Positions 41,889-50,263 of a stretch of 64,000 nt of DNA are shown in pieces. Position numbers and translations under genes: made by a program. The stretch comes from an uncultured Desulfobulbus sp. Its GTDB lineage: Bacteria > Desulfobacterota > Desulfobulbia > Desulfobulbales > Desulfobulbaceae. Positions within the stretch are counted from its first letter, which is position 1. The number at the start of each line of letters is the position of its first letter. The DNA lies in NCBI RefSeq assembly GCF_963665445.1, contig NZ_OY762276.1, positions 343,501 through 407,500 of the forward strand. Direction: 5' to 3'. The notes under the pieces were generated by a model, which ran no database searches, was not told the origin of the DNA, and saw only the letters and a list, made by a program, of their open reading frames with translations.

Positions 41889-42520
41889 TGCACGATAACG
41901 AACTGCGAGAGCAGCTACTGAGCACGGCCCGGTCGATGAACAGCCAGGGCCTGAACCAGGGAACCTCGGGCAATGTCAGCGTCCGCGAGGGGGCAGGGTT
42001 TCTGATCACCCCCTCGGCCCTTGCCTATGAGCAATGCCGGGTTGATGATCTTGTCTGGCTGGATATTGAGGGGAGGGCAACGGGCCCGCGGAAGCCGTCG
42101 TCGGAATGGCGCATGCACCGCGACATTTACGCCCGGTATCCTCAGGCCGGGGCCATCCTCCATGCCCACAGCCTCTACTGCACCACCCTGGCCTGCCTGG
42201 AGCGGTCGATTCCTGCCTTCCACTACATGGTGGCCATGGCCGGTGGCGATTCAATCCGTTGCGCCCCCTATGCCACCTTTGGCACCGAGGAACTCTCCAA
42301 GGCTGCGGTTGCAGCCCTGGAAGGTCGTAGCGCTACCCTGCTCGGTCATCACGGGATGATCTGTTACGCCGCTGACCTGGCCCATGTGCTGGCCCTGGCA
42401 ATCGAGGTCGAGGCCCTGGCCAGGATGTACCTCCAGGCGCTGCAGGTCTGCGAACCGCCCGTGCTCTCCAAGGCGGCCATGGAGGAGGTGTTGATTCGTT
42501 TTGCCGGTTACAAGGCCTAA
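41888..42520 (+). CDS. Class II aldolase, probable 5-methylthio/5-deoxyribulose-1-phosphate aldolase
   Basis: 210 residues, the size of L-fuculose-phosphate aldolase. Zn ligands HAH at about 93-95 and a later His in LLGHHGMI, with the acidic residue in KPSSEWRMH. It overlaps mtnA by one base. In known DHAP-shunt systems (Rhodospirillum rubrum and some E. coli) an aldolase of this family cleaves the MtnA product to dihydroxyacetone phosphate and a two-carbon aldehyde. The gene order makes that role likely here in place of MtnB; no mtnK, mtnP or MTA nucleosidase is in the window. Alternative: fuculose- or ribulose-phosphate aldolase. Confidence 0.82.
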   Translation: MHDNELREQLLSTARSMNSQGLNQGTSGNVSVREGAGFLITPSALAYEQCRVDDLVWLDIEGRATGPRKPSSEWRMHRDIYARYPQAGAILHAHSLYCTTLACLERSIPAFHYMVAMAGGDSIRCAPYATFGTEELSKAAVAALEGRSATLLGHHGMICYAADLAHVLALAIEVEALARMYLQALQVCEPPVLSKAAMEEVLIRFAGYKA

Positions 42521-42545
42521 CCCTGATTTTTCTGAGAAATCAGGG
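42521..42545. terminator. Bidirectional hairpin between aldolase and feoB
   Basis: Perfect 9-bp arms CCCTGATTT / AAATCAGGG with a seven-base loop immediately after the aldolase stop and ten bases from the feoB stop; the T and A runs lie in the arms. Confidence 0.6.
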
Positions 42546-42554
42546 CGGGATCAA

Positions 42555-44726
42555 TTAGTGCAGATAGAGCAGCGAGCCTATCTGATAGACCCCCACCGCC
42601 ATGGCAAAGGCGAAAACGGTGTTGAAGGCCATGGAAAAGGCGGCCCATTTCCATGACCCGGCCTCCTTGGCAATGCAGACCACGGTCACGAAGCAGGGGG
42701 CGTAGAACATGATGAACACCATCACCGCCAGGGCCTTGACCGGATTCCAGCTTGCATCCTTGGCAAGTCGCTCACTGAGTGAGGTGGTTTCTTCCGGATC
42801 GACCTCACCCAGGGAATATGCGGTTCCCAGGGTGGAGATGATCACCTCCTTGGCCGCGAAACCGCCGATCAGGGCGATGTTGGTGCGCCAGTCAATGCCG
42901 GCATAGCGGCTGACTTCTTCAAAGGCAATGCCGATCCGCCCTCCAATGGAGTTGCGCAGCCGCTCCATGGCCTGGTCGGTTTCGATATCCTGTATAGCCT
43001 TGTCCCGTTCTTCCGAGCCGGCACCAGAGGATGCCTCCACCTGCTGACGGCGCTGCTCGAAGTGGGCCTGCTGCTGATCGGAGAGTCCGGGATAGGTCAT
43101 CATCGCCCAGACCAGAATCGAAATCCCGAGAATGACCGTGCCGGCCTTTTTCATGTACTGCCAGGTCCGTTCCCAGGTGTGGATGAACAGTCCCTTGACG
43201 GTGGGGAAACGGTAGGGCGGCAGCTCCATGACAAAGGGGGTGGATTCGCCCTTGAGCACGGTCATGCGCAAGAGCTTGGCGGCGCAGAGAGCCACGATCC
43301 AGGCCAAGAGGGTGGCGAGGAACATGTACCAGGCCTGGTGCGCGGAGAAGAAGGTACCGATGAGCAGGGTCAGCACCGGCAGTTTGGCCCCGCAGTTCAT
43401 GAAGGGCACGGTCAAGAGGGTCGCCATCCGCTCCTTGGGAGAACGCAGGGTACGGGTGGCCATGACACCGGGGACGGCGCAGCCGCCGGCAATGCCGCCG
43501 GAGACGATAAACGGCATGACCGAGGAGCCGTGCAGGCCGAAGAAGTGGAAGATGCGATCCATCATGAAGGCCACCCGCGCCAGGTAACCGGAGTCCTCGA
43601 GCACGGCGATGCCGAAAAACATGAACATGATGATCGGGACAAAGCCCATGACGCCGCCCACCCCGTCGACAACGCCGGAGACGAGCATGGACTTGACAGG
43701 CCCGTCCGGGAGGAGGGCGTCGATGGTGTTGCTGATGACGGCAAAGAAGTCGGCGAGCCACTCGACCATCACCGTGGAGTAGCTGAAGGTGAAGGTGTAG
43801 AGGGCAAAGAGGACAGAGGCCATGATCAGCGGCCCGAGCAACCGATGGGTGACCACCTTGTCGATCCTGTCCGAGGTGTAGAGGCGGTCGGCGACGAACT
43901 TGCGGGTAACGATCCCCTTGTGCATGATCGACTTGAGATAGCCGTAGCGATGGTCGGCGATCACCGCCTCGGGATAGACGCCCAAGGTGTTCTGCAGATG
44001 GTTGGCCACCGCATCGCAGCGGGCGAGCAGGCGCTGGGCGACCTCGGGATAGGTGGCCTGGGCCTTCTGCACGATCTGCTCGTCGTGTTCCAGGAGCTTC
44101 ACCCCGAGCCATCGCAGCGGATAGACGGCGGTGAGCTCGGTACAGAGGGCTATATCGTCCTGCATGTTGGCCAGGGTTTCGTCAATGTCGGAGCCATAGC
44201 GGAGAAACGCCGGCTGCGGTCGGGTTTCCGAGGCCGCGGTCGCAAGGACCGCATCCAGCAGTTCGTCAACCCCCTTGCCGTTGCGGGCGACAATGGGAAC
44301 CACCCGCACCCCCAGGCGCTGTCCCAACTCCTCGGTGTCGATGAGCATCCCCCTCTTTTCCGCAACATCCACCATGTTGAGGGCGATGACCAGCGGTACG
44401 CCCAACTCAAGGAACTGGCAACTGAGATAGAGATGCCGCTCCAGGTTGGAGGCATCGACCACATCCACCACCACATCGGGTTTCTCGTTGATGATGAAAT
44501 CGCGGGCGACCAGCTCTTCCACCGAGTAGGCGGTCAGGGAGTAGGTCCCGGGAAGATCAACCACCCGCAGCCCCTGGCTGTTGTGGAGGCAACACCCCTC
44601 TTTCTGCTCGACCGTCACGCCGGGATAGTTGCCCACATGCTGGCGGGCGCCGGTGAGGTGGTTGAAGAGGGTCGTTTTTCCGGCATTCGGGTTGCCGGCC
44701 AAGGCGATGGTCAGTGCTGTGTTCAT
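42555..44726 (-). CDS. feoB: Ferrous iron transporter FeoB
   Basis: Fe(II) uptake protein of 723 residues. ATG at 44726 (MNTALTIALAGNPNAGKTT); 51 extra upstream codons are rejected as they cover the intergenic gap. Cytosolic GTPase with GNPNAGKT, DLPGTYS and NMVD, then a helical GDI-like region, then about eight membrane helices with two Gate motifs (SGGIAGGCAVPG and VPFMNCGAKLPVL). Length and order are normal. Behind feoA and a small cysteine-rich protein gene on the same strand, so probably one feo operon. Confidence 0.96.
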   Translation of the reverse strand: MNTALTIALAGNPNAGKTTLFNHLTGARQHVGNYPGVTVEQKEGCCLHNSQGLRVVDLPGTYSLTAYSVEELVARDFIINEKPDVVVDVVDASNLERHLYLSCQFLELGVPLVIALNMVDVAEKRGMLIDTEELGQRLGVRVVPIVARNGKGVDELLDAVLATAASETRPQPAFLRYGSDIDETLANMQDDIALCTELTAVYPLRWLGVKLLEHDEQIVQKAQATYPEVAQRLLARCDAVANHLQNTLGVYPEAVIADHRYGYLKSIMHKGIVTRKFVADRLYTSDRIDKVVTHRLLGPLIMASVLFALYTFTFSYSTVMVEWLADFFAVISNTIDALLPDGPVKSMLVSGVVDGVGGVMGFVPIIMFMFFGIAVLEDSGYLARVAFMMDRIFHFFGLHGSSVMPFIVSGGIAGGCAVPGVMATRTLRSPKERMATLLTVPFMNCGAKLPVLTLLIGTFFSAHQAWYMFLATLLAWIVALCAAKLLRMTVLKGESTPFVMELPPYRFPTVKGLFIHTWERTWQYMKKAGTVILGISILVWAMMTYPGLSDQQQAHFEQRRQQVEASSGAGSEERDKAIQDIETDQAMERLRNSIGGRIGIAFEEVSRYAGIDWRTNIALIGGFAAKEVIISTLGTAYSLGEVDPEETTSLSERLAKDASWNPVKALAVMVFIMFYAPCFVTVVCIAKEAGSWKWAAFSMAFNTVFAFAMAVGVYQIGSLLYLH

Positions 44727-44835
44727 GGATGGTATCAGTTGGCGGTTATCTTTGAAAACCTGGAGACGGCATGGCGCCACCCCGCCAGCCCGAAAATATC
44801 GAAGAGGGCACGAGGGGAAGCGTCCACAGCTAGGA

Positions 44836-45012
44836 TCAGGGCTTGTGCATGGGAAAGGAGGATGGCGGTCGGCAGGCATCGGTTGGTCCGCAGCAGCCGG
44901 AACACCCGCAGCCGCAGCCCGGAGTCTGTCCGTTGCGAAAGGTTTTCCACAGACGTCGTCCCAGGATGCAGACGACCAGGGCCACTGTCACGACTACAAG
45001 GATCTGTTGCAT
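44836..45012 (-). CDS. FeoB-associated small cysteine-rich membrane protein
   Basis: 58 residues: one N-terminal helix (about 3-19), then a basic stretch and a GCGCGCSGCCGP cluster. ATG at 45012 is preferred because CTGAGG lies eight bases upstream; ATG at 45018 is too close to it. Proteins of this shape occur between feoA and feoB in many anaerobes and are proposed to assist FeoB; function unproven. Confidence 0.8.
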   Translation of the reverse strand: MQQILVVVTVALVVCILGRRLWKTFRNGQTPGCGCGCSGCCGPTDACRPPSSFPMHKP

Positions 45013-45087
45013 ATTCATATCCTCAGGGGGGATTGGTGCGTATCCCCGCATAAATTGGCGTGGACAATGACTCGGCGATGAAAGGGG

Positions 45088-45411
45088 TCAGACCGGTGCG
45101 ACCATGATGTTGGCGGCTGTCGGGGCATCGAGACTGATGGTGCCGCCGTTGACCTTGACCATGCACTGTTGCCCGCTTCCCTTGCAGAGCAGTTCAAGCT
45201 CGCTGCCGGGAAGGAGTCCGAGGTTGGCCATTCTGGCACAGGTGCTTCGGTCGCCATTGACGGAGCAGACTCGAAAGCGGCTATGGCAGCAGGTTTGGGA
45301 AAGCGGCGTGCCTGACTGCATGGCCCGATGCACGCATTTGTGCCGGCGTCGACATCGGGAGAGAAAGTCAGTCAGGAGGCAACAGGATCTTTCAGATTGA
45401 TCTTTGGTCAT
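45088..45411 (-). CDS. feoA: FeoA-family protein, cysteine-rich
   Basis: SH3-like partner of FeoB. With ATG at 45411 it has 107 residues; the usual FeoA core (TPLSQ... NLGLLPGSELELL) starts near residue 35, and ATG at 45321 (MQSGTPLSQ) would give a standard 77-residue FeoA. Neither start has a clear ribosome site. The long form holds ten cysteines (10, 11, 20, 26, 41, 42, 49, 58, 76, 83), six of them within the core region, unusual for FeoA. First gene of the feoA-cys-rich-feoB set; a promoter with palindromes lies about 160-190 bases upstream. Confidence 0.85.
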   Translation of the reverse strand: MTKDQSERSCCLLTDFLSRCRRRHKCVHRAMQSGTPLSQTCCHSRFRVCSVNGDRSTCARMANLGLLPGSELELLCKGSGQQCMVKVNGGTISLDAPTAANIMVAPV

Positions 45412-45519
45412 GAACACAACAAACGCCTGGTGAAATTTGGTCAAGCACTGTCAACGTCTATCCTTCTCGGGGGATGGATGCGAGAAGGGGGCGGTGTGAA
45501 CAGGCATAAATTTGTGGCT

Positions 45520-45536
45520 GAAACAAATCTTGTTTC
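45520..45536. promoter_or_regulatory. Palindrome in the feo leader
   Basis: GAAACAA-ATC-TTGTTTC, perfect 7-bp arms, downstream of the feo promoter start. Candidate operator. Confidence 0.45.
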
Positions 45537-45562
45537 CGCCATATTCCCCTCGGCAAAACAGT

Positions 45563-45586
45563 CATTGTTAGTTATCCCAAACAATG
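45563..45586. promoter_or_regulatory. Palindrome over the feo -10
   Basis: CATTGTT and AACAATG arms with ten bases between. It covers the -10 of the feo promoter, a repressor-like position. Confidence 0.5.
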
Positions 45587-45597
45587 CGCACTGTCAA
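45569..45597 (-). promoter_or_regulatory. Sigma-70 promoter of feoA-cys-rich-feoB
   Basis: Minus strand TTGACA, 17-base spacer, TAACTA. Perfect -35; weak -10, as expected of a regulated promoter. Confidence 0.55.
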
Positions 45598-45776
45598 CTC
45601 CTTTGCCAAGGAGTTGCGCTGTAACAGAATTTTTTTTGTGAGAGCGACAACTGTAGACAACAGGGGGAGGAGGGAAAGGCAAAAGGGTAGGGGGCGGCTG
45701 CCGCGGTACAACCACGCTTGGCACAGGGCACGAAGCTTTGCGGAGCTGTTTGCAGGGGAAAAGAGGGGAAAAAAGA

Positions 45777-45823
45777 AAGACAGCGTCATTACAGGTGGTT
45801 GGCACCGGAAATGACACTGTCTT
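45777..45823 (-). terminator. Terminator of glnS-feoA
   Basis: Long hairpin with 14-base arms AAGACAGTGTCATT / AATGACGCTGTCTT (one mismatch) and an inner GGTG/CACC stem, followed on the minus strand by TCTTTTTTCC. Confidence 0.85.
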
Positions 45824-45877
45824 GAAAGGGAAGGAAAGGGGGCCCGCCTGCACCGGGACAATGCAGGCAGAAAGGAT

Positions 45878-46135
45878 TCAGCGTGTCTCTGAACTTGGCG
45901 CGGGCTTGATCTCCACCTCGATGAAATCCGCCTCATTGTTGCGCAGGGTCAGGGTGCCGTCCAAGACGCGCAGGGCGACCGGGTCGTTGAGTGGGGCGCG
46001 CTGCTTGACGGTGATCTCCGTGCCGGGCACCAGTCCCATTTCGCGGATACGCCGTCCAAGTTCACCGCCCACCTTGACCGCAACGATGGTCCCGGTCTGA
46101 TTGATCGCCATTTTGCGAAGATTGATCATGGTCAT
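45878..46135 (-). CDS. feoA: Second FeoA-family protein
   Basis: 85 residues, SH3-like FeoA domain (GELGRRIREMGLVPGTEITV). ATG at 46135, three bases after the glnS stop; ATG at 46129 is an alternative. It belongs transcriptionally with glnS rather than with feoB, from which it is separated by a strong terminator. It could serve FeoB in trans or be a free-standing FeoA-domain regulator. Confidence 0.88.
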   Translation of the reverse strand: MTMINLRKMAINQTGTIVAVKVGGELGRRIREMGLVPGTEITVKQRAPLNDPVALRVLDGTLTLRNNEADFIEVEIKPAPSSETR

Positions 46136-46138
46136 CGC

Positions 46139-47833
46139 TCAAGCCCCCTGATCGGTGATTTTGGCCCAGCTGTCGCGTAGGGTGACGATGCGGTTGAAGA
46201 CCGGCTTTTCAGGGGTGCTGTCCCTTGCGTCCAGGCAGAAATAGCCCTGGCGTTCAAACTGGAAGCGATCCGCCACCCCTGCCTGGGCAAGGCCGGGTTC
46301 GAGCTTGCAGCTGCTCAGGGCGCCCAGGGATTCCGGGTTGAGAAACTCCATGAAATGCTTTTCCTTGTCTGCATCCGGGTATTCCACGGTGAAGAGCCGG
46401 TCATAGAGGCGTACTTCGGCCTCAAGGGCGTGGGGCGCTGAAACCCAGTGGATGGTGCCCTTGACCTTGCGCCCGTCGGGAGCGGTCCCCCCGCGGGTCG
46501 CCGGGTCGTAGGTACAGCGCAGTTCACTCACCTCGCCGTTTGCATCCTTGATCACCTCCTGGCAGGTGATCAGGTAGGCGTAGCGGAGGCGGACCTCGCG
46601 GCCGACACTGAGGCGGAAGAATTTTTTTGGGGCGTTTTCCATGAAATCGGCGCGTTCGATGTAGAGTTCGCGACTGAAGGGAACAACACGCTCCCCCATC
46701 TCCGGATTCTGCGGATGGTTTTGCGCCACGATCTCCTCGGTTTGTCCCTCCGGGTAGTTGGTGATCACCACCTTGAGCGGATCGAGTACGCCAAAGACGC
46801 GGATGGCGTTGACGTTGAGGTCGTCGCGGACCGCATTTTCCAGCACGCCCATATCGATCCAGGACTCGCGCTTGCCGATACCGATGGTCTGGCAGAAACT
46901 GCGGATCGACTCCGGCGTATAGCCGCGGCGGCGAAGTCCGGAGATGGTCAACATGCGCGGATCGTCCCAGCCGGACACATGGCCCTCGTTCACCAGCTGC
47001 AGCAGCTTTCGTTTGCTGGTCACGGTGTAGTTGATGTTGAGCCGGGCAAACTCGATCTGCCGCGGGTGGTTGGGCGTGTCGAGCGTGTCCAGGACCCAGT
47101 CGTAGAGAGCCCGGTTGTTTTCAAACTCGAGCGTGCACAGCGAGTGGGTGATCTCTTCCAGCATGTCGGAGAGGCAGTGGGTGAAATCATACATCGGGTA
47201 GATGCACCACTTGTCCCCGGTCCGATGGTGGCTGGTTTTCAAGATGCGGTAAATAACCGGATCGCGCATGACGATGTTGGGCGAGGCCATGTCGATCTTG
47301 GCGCGGAGCACGCAGGTGCCCTCGTCGAATTCGCCGGCCCGCATCCGGGTGAACAGGTCGAGGTTTTCCTCCACGCTCCGGTTGCGATACGGGCTTTCCT
47401 TGCCCGGCTCGGTCAGGGTGCCGCGGTACTCGCGGATCTCCTCGCCGCTTAAGTGGCAGACATAGGCCTTGCCGATCTTGATCAGGCCAACGGCAAAATC
47501 GTGCAGTTGGTCAAAATAGTCGGAGGCGTAATGGAGGTGATCGCCCCAGTCAAAGCCAAGCCAATGTACGTCCCGCTTGATCGATTCCACGTATTCGGTG
47601 GATTCCTTGCCCGGGTTGGTGTCGTCGAAACGGAGATGGCAACGGCCGTTATACTCCACTGCCACGCCGAAGTTGAGGCAGATCGATTTGGCATGGCCGA
47701 TATGGAGAAATCCGTTGGGTTCCGGAGGAAATCGAGTGACAATGCTGCTGTGTTTGCCGGTGCTCAGGTCTTCGGAGATGATTTGCCGAATAAAGTCGAG
47801 CGGCTTGACCGGGGTCTCTTTTTCGCTGGTCAT
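46139..47833 (-). CDS. glnS: Glutaminyl-tRNA synthetase
   Basis: Class I synthetase of 564 residues that charges tRNA-Gln. ATG at 47833. HIGH motif as HIGHAKS, KMSKS region as TSKRKLL, the [11 protein letters not shown] start, and the C-terminal beta-barrel anticodon domain ([31 protein letters not shown]) are all present. feoA follows three bases later. gltX lies upstream on the same strand but a strong hairpin separates them. Confidence 0.96.
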   Translation of the reverse strand: MTSEKETPVKPLDFIRQIISEDLSTGKHSSIVTRFPPEPNGFLHIGHAKSICLNFGVAVEYNGRCHLRFDDTNPGKESTEYVESIKRDVHWLGFDWGDHLHYASDYFDQLHDFAVGLIKIGKAYVCHLSGEEIREYRGTLTEPGKESPYRNRSVEENLDLFTRMRAGEFDEGTCVLRAKIDMASPNIVMRDPVIYRILKTSHHRTGDKWCIYPMYDFTHCLSDMLEEITHSLCTLEFENNRALYDWVLDTLDTPNHPRQIEFARLNINYTVTSKRKLLQLVNEGHVSGWDDPRMLTISGLRRRGYTPESIRSFCQTIGIGKRESWIDMGVLENAVRDDLNVNAIRVFGVLDPLKVVITNYPEGQTEEIVAQNHPQNPEMGERVVPFSRELYIERADFMENAPKKFFRLSVGREVRLRYAYLITCQEVIKDANGEVSELRCTYDPATRGGTAPDGRKVKGTIHWVSAPHALEAEVRLYDRLFTVEYPDADKEKHFMEFLNPESLGALSSCKLEPGLAQAGVADRFQFERQGYFCLDARDSTPEKPVFNRIVTLRDSWAKITDQGA

Positions 47834-47867
47834 AGGTGTATCCCCTAAAAATCACATGAGGAAAAGG

Positions 47868-47896
47868 GTCGTCTTCGAAAAAAACTCGAGAGCGAC
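47868..47896 (+). repeat. Dispersed hairpin-tail repeat, copy 5 (partial)
   Basis: GTCGTCTTCG and GAGAGCGAC arms around an A-rich loop, followed by GTTGCGAGCC. The usual tail is replaced by the gltX terminator hairpin. Confidence 0.45.
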
Positions 47897-47900
47897 GTTG

Positions 47901-47934
47901 CGAGCCTTGCCAAGAGATTCTCGGGCAAGGCTCG
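47901..47934 (-). terminator. Hairpin terminator of gltX
   Basis: Perfect 11-bp arms CGAGCCTTGCC / GGCAAGGCTCG; a seven-T run follows some 15 bases later on the minus strand. Confidence 0.7.
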
Positions 47935-47964
47935 GTTTCTCTGCTGCTGTCCCAGGGCCTCTTA

Positions 47965-49452
47965 TCAGGCTTCGCTGAACAGGTGCTCAATGTTGCTGAG
48001 CCGCGCAATGACCCGTTCTTTCCCCAGCGTCATCACGATATCGAACATCGAGGGCCCGGCCAGCTGGCCAGTGAGTACGGTGCGCATCGCATTGATGAGA
48101 ATGCCGGGTTTGATATCCAAGGCATCGGCCATGTCGCGGCAGGTCTGCTCGGTCGTTTCCGCGGTAAATGCCTCGAGCTCCGCATAGCGCTTGGCCAACT
48201 GGGGCAGCCAGGTCGCCAGTTCCGGAAATTTGAGGACATTTTTTTTCAGCGGTTTGGGATCGATCTCGTACTGGTCGGCAAAGTAGGCCCGACCGGCGGA
48301 GGTGAAATCCTTGAGGGTGTGGAAACGATCGCGAATCAGGGCCAACGTTTCAAGATACCACTGCTTTTTCTCGGATTGGTAACTGTCGTCCCACAATCCT
48401 TCAGCTGTGAGTTCATTGTGCACCAGAGCGCCAAGTTCCTCAAGATCCATTGAACGCAGATAGTGCTCATTCATGGCGATCAGCTTCGGGTCGGTGAAGA
48501 ATTTTTCATCCCCGGGCTTGAAGTTGAAGACCGAGTTGACCCGGCTCATGCGCGACAGGCTGAATGCCTGGATGAGCTCCTCGCGGGAAAAAATTTCCTG
48601 ATCCGTTCCCGGATTCCATCCCAGCAGGCAGAGAAAGTTGCAGAGCGCCCAGGGGATGAAGCCGTGATCACGATAGAACTGGACGGCAACGATTTCGCCG
48701 TGGCTTCGCTTGGAAATTTTGCGCTTTTTCAGATCAAGGGTCAGGGGCATGTGGGCAAAAACCGGCAACCGGGCGCCCAGGGCTTCGTACAGCAGCACCT
48801 GACGGGTGGTGTTGGTCATGTGATCTTGGCCGCGAATGATGTGGGTGATGCGGTCACGGATATCGTCGACCACGTTGCACAGCAGATAGAGCGGCTTGCC
48901 GTTGGAGCGGACGATGACGAAATCCTCGATATCGCTGTAGGCCCGTTCGATGCGGCCGAGCACCTCGTCATCGTAATAGAGGGTTCCCTGGCGTTCCGGC
49001 ACCTTGAAGCGGATGACCGAGGGCAGGCCCTGCGCCTCTTTTTCCGCAACCTGCTCCGGGCTCAGGTGGCGGCAGGTGCCGTCGTAGCCGACATCGGATT
49101 TTTTTTCGGCCATGGCGGTTTCGCGTTTCTGTTCGAGCTCTTCCTTGGTGCAGAAGCATTTGTAGGCCTGGCCGGATTGAAGCAAGCGGTTGGCGGCGGC
49201 GACATGGTCGTCGGCAAATTCGGTCTGGAAGTAGGGGCCTTCATCCCAATCGATACCCAGCCATTGCAGACCTTCGATAATGCCGTCAATCGAGGCCTGG
49301 GTGGAACGCTCTTCGTCGGTATCTTCAATGCGTAAAACCAGTTTGCCGCCATGCTGCTTGGCAAACAGCCAGTTGAATAACGCAGTTCTTGCCCCGCCGA
49401 TATGCAGGTAACCGGTAGGGCTGGGTGGGAAACGAACGCGGACCTCTTCCAT
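47965..49452 (-). CDS. gltX: Glutamyl-tRNA synthetase
   Basis: 495 residues, class I. ATG at 49452 with AAAGGAG six bases upstream. HIGH motif as YLHIGGARTA, KMSKS as KISKRSHG, and the all-helical anticodon-binding C-terminus typical of bacterial GluRS. A Cys pair (CFC near 106-108) and a further Cys (GTCRHL) mark the usual SWIM/zinc region. With GlnRS encoded next door it need not mischarge tRNA-Gln. Confidence 0.97.
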   Translation of the reverse strand: MEEVRVRFPPSPTGYLHIGGARTALFNWLFAKQHGGKLVLRIEDTDEERSTQASIDGIIEGLQWLGIDWDEGPYFQTEFADDHVAAANRLLQSGQAYKCFCTKEELEQKRETAMAEKKSDVGYDGTCRHLSPEQVAEKEAQGLPSVIRFKVPERQGTLYYDDEVLGRIERAYSDIEDFVIVRSNGKPLYLLCNVVDDIRDRITHIIRGQDHMTNTTRQVLLYEALGARLPVFAHMPLTLDLKKRKISKRSHGEIVAVQFYRDHGFIPWALCNFLCLLGWNPGTDQEIFSREELIQAFSLSRMSRVNSVFNFKPGDEKFFTDPKLIAMNEHYLRSMDLEELGALVHNELTAEGLWDDSYQSEKKQWYLETLALIRDRFHTLKDFTSAGRAYFADQYEIDPKPLKKNVLKFPELATWLPQLAKRYAELEAFTAETTEQTCRDMADALDIKPGILINAMRTVLTGQLAGPSMFDIVMTLGKERVIARLSNIEHLFSEA

Positions 49453-49618
49453 GAAAACTCCTTTAATCGACTCAAAAAAATGAGAAGCTCGTCCACGCGT
49501 GGAAGACGAGAATCACTCACTGTAGAATTGGTGTATTGCGAAGATCGAAAGATCACTCCCGTGCTGGTTGCGAGAACAACACGAGTCTTGCGTGACAACT
49601 CATCACTCAAACCTGAAA

Positions 49619-49647
49619 TATATAGCTCCTAACTGTGCTCTCTTCAA
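49619..49647 (-). promoter_or_regulatory. Possible sigma-70 promoter of gltX
   Basis: Minus strand TTGAAG, 17-base spacer, TATATA; leader about 160 bases. Confidence 0.5.
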
Positions 49648-49716
49648 GGGGCTTCTGCCACGATGGCCTAATTGGCATCGGGACCATGGCACTGGGGGCG
49701 GAGGTCGACTTTAATC

Positions 49717-49745
49717 TTGAGAGAGAGTGTCATTGCCGTTATAGT
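49717..49745 (+). promoter_or_regulatory. Sigma-70 promoter of the DUF1844-ispE unit
   Basis: TTGAGA, 17-base spacer, TATAGT; each hexamer matches consensus at five of six positions. Confidence 0.65.
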
Positions 49746-49819
49746 CAGCCGTCTTCAACAAGAGATTGCAGCAGGTGCCTTGTAAGGCGGACTATTCCAC
49801 GGGAAACAGTCCGAAAGGG

Positions 49820-49883
49820 CTCCTGCCGCAAGATCGGTATGGTACAAAGCCCGAAACGTCGTTCCCGGTTCTTTGAGAACGAC
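49820..49883 (-). repeat. Dispersed hairpin-tail repeat, copy 6 (short tail)
   Basis: Minus strand GTCGTTCTCAAAGAACCGGG then AACGACGTTTCGGGCTTTGT. Same hairpin and proximal tail as copy 4; the distal tail is not recognisable. Confidence 0.65.
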
Positions 49884-49932
49884 CTTATTGAGGCCGCCTG
49901 TCAGGGGAAAACGAGGCGGTGCGAGGAATGTT

Positions 49933-50247
49933 ATGACAGAAAATCTCTCAAGTTGTGGTGATTGTCCCGACGGCAGGGTGCGTGATGACTCCGGTCGCTG
50001 TGTGATGCCCGAGGTGACCTTTGCCTCCTTGGTGCTCTCCTTGAATACCTCGGCCCTCTACCACATGGGAGAGTTACCCCACCCGGAAACCGGCCAGAAG
50101 ATCATTGATCGGGAACTTGCCAAGCATACCATCGATACGCTGACCCTGCTTGCTGGAAAGACAAGGGGCAATCTGGATCCCGATGAACACGAGCTGCTTA
50201 CCCGAGTGCTCTACGAACTGAAAATGCGGTTCGTCAAGCTTGGCTGA
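49933..50247 (+). CDS. DUF1844 domain protein
   Basis: 104 residues. ATG at 49933 with GAGG upstream; an in-frame extension of 20 codons is not preferred. The core FASLVLSLNTSALYHMGELPHPETG is typical of DUF1844, a small helical family found beside core genes in deltaproteobacteria and Planctomycetes; function unknown. Two N-terminal Cys (CGDC) and one more (RCVMP) precede it. ispE follows directly and is probably co-transcribed. Confidence 0.88.
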   Translation: MTENLSSCGDCPDGRVRDDSGRCVMPEVTFASLVLSLNTSALYHMGELPHPETGQKIIDRELAKHTIDTLTLLAGKTRGNLDPDEHELLTRVLYELKMRFVKLG

Positions 50248-50263
50248 GCGACACGCAAACGGC

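Larger units (their letters stand above)
45412..45877. other. Regulatory stretch between two feoA genes
   Basis: About 465 bases with no gene: terminator of the upstream feoA, a 9-bp-stem inverted repeat (45595-45616), a sigma-70 promoter, and two palindromes built on AACAA/TTGTT arms. No classical Fur box was recognised. Confidence 0.6.
49453..49932. other. Divergent promoter region of gltX and the DUF1844 gene
   Basis: About 480 bases. Promoters for both sides (49619-49647 minus, 49717-49745 plus) and a minus-strand repeat copy near 49820-49883. A short CCACGCGTGG palindrome lies near 49492. No gene seen. Confidence 0.6.

Noticed and set aside
45801..45816. TGGCAC-N5-ATGA as a sigma-54 promoter before feoA
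   Set aside because: The GC of the -12 element is missing, and the bases form the loop of a terminator.
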